This document shows, one piece after another, positions 6,435 to 10,509 of a DNA stretch of 10,509 nt (positions within the stretch are counted from its first letter, which is position 1; every line of letters begins with the position of its first letter). Both the position numbers and the translations under genes were made by a program. The notes beneath the pieces were generated by a model. That model did not search any database and was not told the origin of the DNA. It saw nothing but the letters and a program-made list of their open reading frames with translations. Source of the stretch: DASZTU01 sp035493835 (GTDB lineage: Bacteria > Pseudomonadota > Alphaproteobacteria > Rhizobiales > Devosiaceae); contig DATJHO010000115.1 of the NCBI GenBank assembly GCA_035493835.1, positions 1 through 10,509 on the forward strand, given 5' to 3'.

Positions 6435-6453
6435 GAGGTCGTGAGACGACCTC
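6435..6453 (-). repeat. perfect 8-bp hairpin with 3-base loop ahead of the methyltransferase gene
   Basis: GAGGTCGT (6435-6442) pairs with ACGACCTC (6446-6453) around a GAG loop. On the minus strand it starts five bases after the stop codon of the small lipoprotein gene and ends 24 bases before the GTG start of the methyltransferase. No T-run follows. It may be a partial terminator, an mRNA stability element between two operon genes, or an operator. Confidence 0.5.
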
Positions 6454-6458
6454 CGATA

Positions 6459-6677
6459 TTAGATCGCTTCGGCCCACACGGTGCAATTCGGCTTCGGGGG
6501 GCTGCATCCGCCGGCATTCCGGCCCAAGGGCGCATCGCCGATCCAGTTGCAGGCATGGTTGACGCGGGGTGGACGGGAGGCAGGTGGAGGTGCGTCGGCG
6601 CAGCCGGCCGCCGTTAGGCAGAGGAGGGCGAGTGCAGCGCGAGGCGCCCTCAGCTTTATGGGCCGCAAACGTCCCAT
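6459..6677 (-). CDS. small putative lipoprotein (72 residues)
   Basis: The proposed product starts MGRLRPIKLRAPR, giving a basic n-region, followed by ALALLCLTAAGC with a possible lipobox AAGC (Cys26). Lipoproteins usually have Leu three residues before the Cys; Ala is tolerated but weaker. The mature part is proline-rich (DAPPPASRPPR) and then Cys/Trp-containing (HACNWIGDAPLGRNAGGC, PPKPNCTVW), with three further cysteines. I do not recognise the family. ATG 6677 has no clear Shine-Dalgarno. A longer frame reaches 6788 but would overlap the start of the flavin-binding gene and push the signal inward, so the short form is preferred. It is divergent from that gene and precedes the methyltransferase on the same strand. 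Confidence 0.6.
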   Translation of the reverse strand: MGRLRPIKLRAPRAALALLCLTAAGCADAPPPASRPPRVNHACNWIGDAPLGRNAGGCSPPKPNCTVWAEAI

Positions 6678-6710
6678 AGTGAACAGCGCGACGCTACCGC
6701 AGGATATATC

Positions 6711-6794
6711 ATGAGCTCTTCCCCCATCCTCGGAATGTCGGTCGCCGCAGATCGGAGACTCAAAACAGGAGGGATGCAGCGTGATCATCCATGA
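6711..6794 (+). CDS. possible 27-codon leader peptide overlapping the flavin-binding gene
   Basis: ATG 6711 is preceded by AGGA (6701-6704) with six bases spacing. It opens a 27-codon frame (MSSSPILGMSVAADRRL...) ending TGA 6792-6794, 14 bases inside the GTG-started gene at 6781. Translation of the leader would carry ribosomes over the strong AGGAGGG of the main gene, so it could couple or tune its initiation. It has no homology that I recognise. It may be a chance frame; only the good ribosome site and the overlap argue for it. Confidence 0.25.
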   Translation: MSSSPILGMSVAADRRLKTGGMQRDHP

Positions 6795-7227
6795 ACTGAC
6801 GAGAGAGGCGAGCCTGGATCTTCTGACCCGGATGAGTCTCGGCCGGCTGGCTTGCGCCCAGGGCGCTCAGCCTTATGTGGTGCCCTTCCAGTTCGTCTAC
6901 GACCATGGCTATCTCTATAGCTTCGCCACCGTGGGGAAAAAGATCGAATGGATGCGGGCCAATCCGCTGGTCAGCGTCGTAGCGGATGAGATCGCGAGCA
7001 CGGAGCAGTGGGTGAGCGTCGTCGTCACCGGCCGCTATGAGGAGCTTCCCGACACCGCGGAATGGGCCGGTGAGCGGAAGCTGGCCAGCGAGCTCCTGCA
7101 GAAGAACGCCATGTGGTGGGAACCCGGCTTCGCAAAGACCATCCTGCAGGACAAGGAGCGGCCCCAGGAACCGGTCTTCTTTCGGATCTATGTCGCGGCG
7201 ATTTCCGGACACCGTGCCGCCCCCTGA
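6781..7227 (+). CDS. pyridoxamine 5'-phosphate oxidase-like flavin/nucleotide-binding protein (PNPOx-like split barrel)
   Basis: The 148-residue product matches the short PNPOx-like (Pyridox_ox_2) family, whose members bind FMN or a related cofactor in a split beta-barrel; most are of unknown activity and act in the cytosol. Visible landmarks are the N-terminal REASLDLLTRMSLGRLACAQGAQPYVVPFQFVYDHGYLYSFA (8-49), which is the standard opening with L-GRLA and P-V-P-F-Y, then GKKIEWMRANPLVSVVAD (52-69), the VVTGRYEEL strand (81-89), and FFRIYVAAISG (133-143). The start is GTG 6781: AGGAGGG at 6767-6773 lies seven bases upstream. A putative leader peptide overlaps this start. The neighbourhood, with a universal stress protein close by on the same strand, is a pairing often found in alphaproteobacterial low-oxygen or stress regulons; that link is inference. 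Confidence 0.9.
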   Translation: MIIHELTREASLDLLTRMSLGRLACAQGAQPYVVPFQFVYDHGYLYSFATVGKKIEWMRANPLVSVVADEIASTEQWVSVVVTGRYEELPDTAEWAGERKLASELLQKNAMWWEPGFAKTILQDKERPQEPVFFRIYVAAISGHRAAP

Positions 7228-7233
7228 GTGCCA

Positions 7234-7428
7234 CTATTGGCCTCGTCGGGGGCCCCTCGGCGTCTGCTCCATGGGGTGGCTGGGTTTTTTCTTGCCGTCC
7301 TTCCCGATCTGGGGATCGGGCTTTTGCACATGGTCGCGCTTTGCCTGCTCCTGATGCGCCGCATGATCATGATCCTCGCGGTGGAAATGCGTGGCGTGGT
7401 CCTGAGTGCCCTTGGGGGTCTTGGCCAT
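7234..7428 (-). CDS. small His-rich, hydrophilic protein (64 residues)
   Basis: ATG 7428 follows GGAG with five bases spacing, a good ribosome site. The product is very polar and predicted to be disordered. It has eight histidines, six of them between residues 11 and 25 (HATHFHREDHDHAAH), interleaved with acidic residues, followed by a lysine/proline-rich tail (KDGKKKPSH) ending PRGPRRGQ. The His/Asp cluster could bind Zn, Ni, Co or Cu, but there is no cysteine and no signal peptide. I do not recognise a named family. A longer frame up to 7551 has no ribosome site and crosses a terminator hairpin, so I use the short start. It converges with the flavin-binding gene, six bases between stops, and is divergent from the universal stress protein gene. 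Confidence 0.65.
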   Translation of the reverse strand: MAKTPKGTQDHATHFHREDHDHAAHQEQAKRDHVQKPDPQIGKDGKKKPSHPMEQTPRGPRRGQ

Positions 7429-7509
7429 GATGTCTCCAGATTTGCCGAGGTGCCGGGTATTTGCGATGATGGGACGAGACGTTATCACCCCGGTGCAAAG
7501 GCGGCGCGC

Positions 7510-7546
7510 AAAAAGGGGCACCCTGGCCGGCGCCGGGAGGTGCCCC
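7510..7546 (-). terminator. strong intrinsic terminator reading on the minus strand
   Basis: On the plus strand AAAAA (7510-7514) is followed by GGGGCACC (7515-7522) and its exact reverse complement GGTGCCCC (7539-7546), with a 16-base GC-rich loop that holds the palindrome CCGGCGCCGG (7527-7536). Read on the minus strand this is an 8-bp GC stem directly followed by TTTTT, the textbook form of a Rho-independent terminator. It lies between the divergent His-rich and stress-protein genes, so no annotated gene on that strand ends here. Confidence 0.65.
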
Positions 7547-7580
7547 GCCATCTCGCCGTCGCCAAGCGAGCGCCTCGGCG

Positions 7581-7590
7581 CCTGATCAGG
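7581..7590. promoter_or_regulatory. 10-bp perfect palindrome next to the stress-protein start
   Basis: CCTGATCAGG is fully self-complementary and contains the AGG of the Shine-Dalgarno of the gene starting at 7602. GCGCC-TC-GGCGC (7571-7582) partly overlaps it on the left. It could be a repressor site or an RNA hairpin that hides the ribosome site; neither can be decided from one copy. Confidence 0.3.
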
Positions 7591-7601
7591 GACCCAATCA
7601 T

Positions 7602-8060
7602 ATGACCTTCAAGACCATACTGGTCGCACTCGACGGTTCGAAACATGCGGGCGCCACCGCCGAGGCCGCGGCGGAGCTGGCCCGGCATTGCGAGGCAAAG
7701 CTCCTCATCCTGCATGTCGTCGCCCCCATCTTCGACGGCAAAGTGCGAGACGAGCTGGGAAATCTGGCCCGGATGGAGCATCGGGAGCAGACCGAATATG
7801 AGATGCTCCAGGGATTCGGCAGGGATATCGTCCATGCCGCGGAGCTCAAGGCCCGGCAAAGCGGGGTCAGGCAGATCGAAGCCCTGGTGGAAGTGGGCGA
7901 TCCCGCGAGCCTCATCGTCGACATGGCCCGGGCGCGCGGCGCGGACCTCATCGTACTCGGTCGCCGGGGCCTTGGCCCCCTGGCGGGATTGCTGCTGGGA
8001 AGCGTCTCGCACAAGGTGATCCAGGTGGCCGACCGGCCCTGCCTCACCGTCCCTTCGTAG
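7602..8060 (+). CDS. universal stress protein, UspA family (ATP-binding type)
   Basis: The 152-residue product is a single Usp domain. It begins MTFKTILVALDGSKHA, with Asp11 as the adenine/ribose-contacting acid, then LARHCEAKLLILHVV (27-41) and GDPASLIVDMARARGADLIVLGRRG (99-123). The ATP signature G-x2-G-x9-G-S is complete at Gly120, Gly123, Gly133 and Ser134, so this belongs to the ATP-binding MJ0577-like branch rather than the non-binding UspA branch. Members are dimeric cytosolic proteins induced by starvation, low oxygen or other stress; the precise role is seldom known. ATG 7602 has AGGGA at 7588-7592, nine bases upstream, inside a palindrome. The length is normal. The 88-residue gene downstream is 122 bases away on the same strand. 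Confidence 0.95.
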   Translation: MTFKTILVALDGSKHAGATAEAAAELARHCEAKLLILHVVAPIFDGKVRDELGNLARMEHREQTEYEMLQGFGRDIVHAAELKARQSGVRQIEALVEVGDPASLIVDMARARGADLIVLGRRGLGPLAGLLLGSVSHKVIQVADRPCLTVPS

Positions 8061-8182
8061 GGGCGGCCAAGATGGCGAAGTCCTCTCCGATTGTTAACGG
8101 GTGACCTCGGCCGACGGCGCGTAGGCTCCCGGCATCGAAGTCACGGGATAGTCACCATGCCGCAAGGCGGATCGGAGGACCC

Positions 8183-8449
8183 ATGCGCCAGTCGAGGACC
8201 GAGGACCAGCTTCTTAGATCCGATGACGATCTCATCGGGCTTTTGGAATCCGGGCCCTGGATCGTGCGGGCCGGGCCGCAACCGGCGGCCTCGCGGGTCA
8301 GCCTGCGCGAGGCCTTGGAGCAGGCCCGCGCGCTCTCGGCCCAAGGCCTCGCCATCACTCATCTGGAACGGATGCCGAATGAGATCGTGATCGGCGCCGT
8401 CCAGGTCTTCCGGCTCTGGCAGAAGCTGGGGATGATCAGCCCGCGCTGA
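8183..8449 (+). CDS. 88-residue protein of unknown function
   Basis: ATG 8183 follows GGAGG (8174-8178) with four bases spacing, a strong ribosome site. The product is soluble, with no signal peptide, membrane helix or cysteine. Residues 14-34 (DDDLIGLLESGPWIVRAGPQP) look like a short helix followed by a strand, residues 40-52 (SLREALEQARALS) a helix, and 66-82 (NEIVIGAVQVFRLWQKL) another amphipathic helix. I do not recognise the family. It ends six bases before the stop codon of the TPR gene on the other strand. Its closeness to the stress-protein gene may mean shared regulation, but the 122-base gap shows no obvious promoter or terminator. Confidence 0.7.
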   Translation: MRQSRTEDQLLRSDDDLIGLLESGPWIVRAGPQPAASRVSLREALEQARALSAQGLAITHLERMPNEIVIGAVQVFRLWQKLGMISPR

Positions 8450-8455
8450 CGGCCT

Positions 8456-9196
8456 CTACAGCCCGGCGGGCGCGCTCAGATGGAGCTTCACCATCTGCTG
8501 GTCGATCTTGGGATTGATCGACCGCGCCGCTTTCAGGTCATGGGTCGCCTGGGCCTGGTTTCCCTGGGCGGCATAGGCGATGGCACGGCCGAAGAGGGCG
8601 GTGTCGAAGGTGGGATGATGCTTCAGGGCTGCCTTGTAATCGGCAATGGCCCTGTCGTAATCGCCCTTGCGCAAATAGGCGTAGGCCCGGCTGTCGAGGA
8701 AGATCGGGTCCTGCGGGCTGAGGCTGAGGGCCTTGTTGCAGTCGACGAGCGCGCGCTCGACATGGCCGAGGATGGCCAGGGAATAGCAGCGGTCCTGATA
8801 GGTGGGGGCATAGGCAGGATCGAGGCGGATGGCGACATCGTAATCTTCGATCGCGCGCTCGAAGGCGCCCTTGGCGAAATAGGCGAGCCCGCGATCGGCA
8901 TAGGCATGGGAATGATCGGGCTTCAGCCCGATGGCGATGTCGTAATCCTGGATCGCCCGGTCATAGTCCTGCTGGGCGGTGTAGGCGTTGCCTCTGTGGT
9001 AGAACGCCCAGACGATCTTCTGCTTTGCATTCGGCCATGTCGCGATCACCTGGTTGCAGGCCTGGATCTCGATATCCGGGATGCCTTCATTGATGCAGAC
9101 CTCGACGAAGCTCCGCTCTGCCGCGGCAGGCAGGGCCGGTCCCAGGGTCACCAGCAGAGCTGCGGCGAGAAGGATCGACCTGGTCGTCACGGCCAT
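8456..9196 (-). CDS. secreted protein with five tetratricopeptide repeats
   Basis: The 246-residue product has a signal peptide (MAVTTRSILLAAALLVTLG..., probable cleavage after ALPAAA at residue 26) and is therefore likely periplasmic. After a short domain with two cysteines (Cys34 and Cys47, possibly a disulfide) come five consecutive 34-residue TPRs: 60-93, 94-127, 128-161, 162-195 and 196-229. Each shows the W/Y-x2-R-G-x-A-Y, D-x-A-I and P-at-32 pattern and three carry the D-YDxAI core. TPRs bind peptides or partner proteins; the partner is not known. The start at 9196 follows GGGGAG that lies directly behind the stop codon of the cupin gene, eight bases between coding regions, so translation is probably coupled. 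A longer frame to 9415 would overlap the cupin and lose the signal peptide. Confidence 0.92.
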   Translation of the reverse strand: MAVTTRSILLAAALLVTLGPALPAAAERSFVEVCINEGIPDIEIQACNQVIATWPNAKQKIVWAFYHRGNAYTAQQDYDRAIQDYDIAIGLKPDHSHAYADRGLAYFAKGAFERAIEDYDVAIRLDPAYAPTYQDRCYSLAILGHVERALVDCNKALSLSPQDPIFLDSRAYAYLRKGDYDRAIADYKAALKHHPTFDTALFGRAIAYAAQGNQAQATHDLKAARSINPKIDQQMVKLHLSAPAGL

Positions 9197-9204
9197 TTCT
9201 CCCC

Positions 9205-9546
9205 CTAGAGAATCAGATAATTCTTGCGGACGGTCTCGATCACTTCCCAGGTGCCAAGGGTATTGGGTGGGAAGAGGACCGCATCCCCGGCCTCGATATC
9301 CAGGGTTTCGCCGCTGTCGGCATGGAAGCGGCACTTGCCCGTGACGAAATGCGAGAATTCCGCCTGGGTCACTGCCCGGCGCCATTTTCCGGGGCTGCAT
9401 TCCCAGACCCCGCAATTCGGCTGCTCATGCAGGCTCTTGCTGCGGATGCGCGCCACCGGTTCGCCCTGAGGCTGATTGGCCGGACCGCGATCCGTCAGCT
9501 CCCCGGCCGGCATGGCCGCGGCGGCCTTGATCAGCGTCAGCTTCAT
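9205..9546 (-). CDS. small cupin protein (Cupin_3 / EutQ-like, DUF861 type)
   Basis: The 113-residue product is a single-domain cupin. The core runs from GVWECSPGKWRRAVTQAEFSHFVTGKCRFH (46-75) through SGETLDIEAGDAVLFPPNTLGTWEVIETVRKNYLI (78-112). This is the pattern of the (S)-ureidoglycine aminohydrolase/EutQ-like Cupin_3 family, in which the first motif has Glu/His around QAEFSHF and the second has the G-D-x-x-x-F/P-x-x-x-G-x-W turn. Many of these are of unknown substrate. Metal ligands are partly unclear: His67 and Glu64 could serve, and the second-motif His is replaced by the GTW turn. ATG 9546 follows GGAAG. It lies 76 bases after the ABC permease gene on the same strand and is immediately followed by the TPR gene. 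Confidence 0.88.
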   Translation of the reverse strand: MKLTLIKAAAAMPAGELTDRGPANQPQGEPVARIRSKSLHEQPNCGVWECSPGKWRRAVTQAEFSHFVTGKCRFHADSGETLDIEAGDAVLFPPNTLGTWEVIETVRKNYLIL

Positions 9547-9622
9547 TGTCGCTTCCTTTCCTCGGATGCATGGCGCGGCAGGGGAAGATGGCACGGGCCA
9601 GGGGAGCGGGCAATCCGGCGGT

Positions 9623-10509
9623 TCAGCGCTGCGCCTTCTGCCCGCCGGCCGCGGCGATGACGGCGATGATGATGATGCCTGTCAGCAGCATGCGGATCCC
9701 GGCGCCGAAGCCATAGGTGTTGAGCATGGCGACGATCAGGAACAGGAACAGCGAAGCGCCCCAGATCCCCGGCACATTGGCGAAGCCGCCGGCCACGGAG
9801 GTGCCGCCGATGACCACGACGGCGATCGAGGCGAGCAGATAATCCGCCCCCATGTTGAGCGCGGCCCCGCCGGAGAAGGCCGAGAAGAGGCAACCGCAGA
9901 GGCCGGCCAAGGTCGCGCACATCACATAGGTGGCAAAGCGCGTGCGCTCGACCGAGACGCCGGCGAAGCGCGCCGCCCGCGGGTTCTGGCCGATGGCTAT
10001 GACCGACCGGCCATAGACCGTACGGTTGAGGGCGATATGCAGGAGGACCGACAGCAGGATGGCCCCGAGGGTGAAATAGGGCAGGCCGTGGAATTCGGCG
10101 AAGGAAAAATCCGCGAAGGCCGGCGGCGGCTTGATGCGCAGGCCCCGGTTGTACCAGATGGCCGCGGATTGGAAGAGAAAGGCCGAGGAAAGCGTGGCGA
10201 TGATCGGCGGGATGCGCAGCGCCCGGATCAGCCCGTAGTTGAAGGCGCCGACCGCGGCCCCCACGGCGAGCGCGATCACGACACCCGCGGCGATGCGCGG
10301 ATCCTGGGTATCCATGTATTTCATGGCGATCGTGCCGGCGAGCGCCATGGTGGCGGGGATCGAGAGATCGACATTGCCGGGCCCAAGGGTGACCACGAAC
10401 ATCTGGCCGAGTCCGACCAGGACGGAGAAGGTGGCGAAGGAGAGGGCGGCGGTCACCACCTCGCCAGCGCCCTGACCACCGGTGAAGATCTCCATGGCGA
10501 GCCAGACCG
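9623..10509 (-). CDS. ABC transporter permease of the ribose/sugar (RbsC-like, BPD_transp_2) family; start outside the window
   Basis: The visible 294 or so residues are a polytopic inner-membrane permease. From Met at 10495 the segments include ATFSVLVGLGQMFVVTLGPGNVDLSIPATMALAG (21-54), which contains the family's DLS-P/G-x-x-MALAG signature, then about six more hydrophobic segments, GRSVIAIGQNPRAARFAGVSV (162-182), the EAA-like loop that contacts the ATPase, and IAVVVIGGTSVAGG (224-237). In-frame codons continue upstream of 10495 to the window edge (VWLA before the Met), and RbsC relatives have an extra N-terminal helix, so the true start is outside. Sugar, autoinducer or nucleoside import are all possible. 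The ATPase and binding protein are not in the window. The next gene downstream is the cupin, suggesting a common operon. Confidence 0.92.
   Translation of the reverse strand, partial: VWLAMEIFTGGQGAGEVVTAALSFATFSVLVGLGQMFVVTLGPGNVDLSIPATMALAGTIAMKYMDTQDPRIAAGVVIALAVGAAVGAFNYGLIRALRIPPIIATLSSAFLFQSAAIWYNRGLRIKPPPAFADFSFAEFHGLPYFTLGAILLSVLLHIALNRTVYGRSVIAIGQNPRAARFAGVSVERTRFATYVMCATLAGLCGCLFSAFSGGAALNMGADYLLASIAVVVIGGTSVAGGFANVPGIWGASLFLFLIVAMLNTYGFGAGIRMLLTGIIIIAVIAAAGGQKAQR

Noticed and set aside
6459..6788. Longer form of the small lipoprotein starting at 6788
   Set aside because: It would overlap the start of the divergent flavin-binding gene, has no ribosome site and would bury the signal peptide in the middle of the protein.
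7228..7605. 125-codon plus-strand frame with hydrophobic N-terminal half
   Set aside because: It overlaps the His-rich gene antisense and runs through the terminator hairpin; it has no ribosome site. The hydrophobic look comes from reading His/Asp codons in reverse.
8480..9208. 242-codon open frame on the plus strand with repeated IGIG/VVILDR segments
   Set aside because: The repetition is the reverse image of the TPR repeats on the minus strand, not a real repeat protein.
1..10509. CRISPR array, insertion sequence or tandem repeat
   Set aside because: I found no regularly spaced direct repeats, no transposase frame and no terminal inverted repeats with target duplications.

Overview
The window looks like chromosomal DNA of a GC-rich alphaproteobacterium, most likely from the Rhodospirillales or a nearby order. 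The grounds are the strong G/C bias at third codon positions, purine-rich Shine-Dalgarno sites, a tRNA with an encoded CCA end, and several protein types common in that group: a small PGT-motif lipoprotein, a short His-rich protein, a TPR lipoprotein-like periplasmic protein and an RbsC-type permease. This placement is inference; no genus-level marker is present. I see no phage, insertion sequence, CRISPR array or replication origin.

Left part (1-3262, plus strand). The window opens inside the C-terminus of a membrane protein, probably a GT-C type glycosyltransferase. A complete tRNA-Leu(UAA) follows at 485-573. Sixty bases later starts a 656-residue flavin/iron-sulfur oxidoreductase of the 2,4-dienoyl-CoA reductase / trimethylamine dehydrogenase family, then a five-helix membrane protein of unknown function. 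The last two may be co-transcribed.

Middle (3339-6677). A secreted alpha/beta-hydrolase with an intact catalytic triad lies on the minus strand. It is followed by a gene-poor stretch of about 400 bases that holds a 9-bp hairpin, an AT-rich patch and a 31-codon segment resembling the C-terminus of an MFS transporter. Next come a minus-strand single-domain rhodanese, a plus-strand 60-residue lipoprotein, a minus-strand SAM-dependent methyltransferase and a minus-strand 72-residue putative lipoprotein.

Right-middle (6711-8449). This is a stress-flavoured cluster: a PNPOx-like flavin/nucleotide-binding protein (perhaps preceded by an overlapping leader peptide), a His-rich 64-residue protein on the opposite strand, a universal stress protein with a complete ATP-binding signature, and an 88-residue protein of unknown function. 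Between the His-rich gene and the stress-protein gene is a strong hairpin followed by a T-run when read on the minus strand. This is an intrinsic terminator with no annotated gene upstream of it on that strand.

Right end (8456-10509, minus strand). An apparent operon runs inward from the window edge: a truncated RbsC-family ABC permease, a small cupin, then a secreted protein with five TPRs whose Shine-Dalgarno site directly follows the cupin stop codon.

Most of the window is ordinary chromosomal content. I did not find a convincing new multi-gene system. The observations most worth checking are the orphan minus-strand terminator, the possible leader peptide ahead of the flavin-binding gene, the His-rich small protein and the decayed transporter segment.
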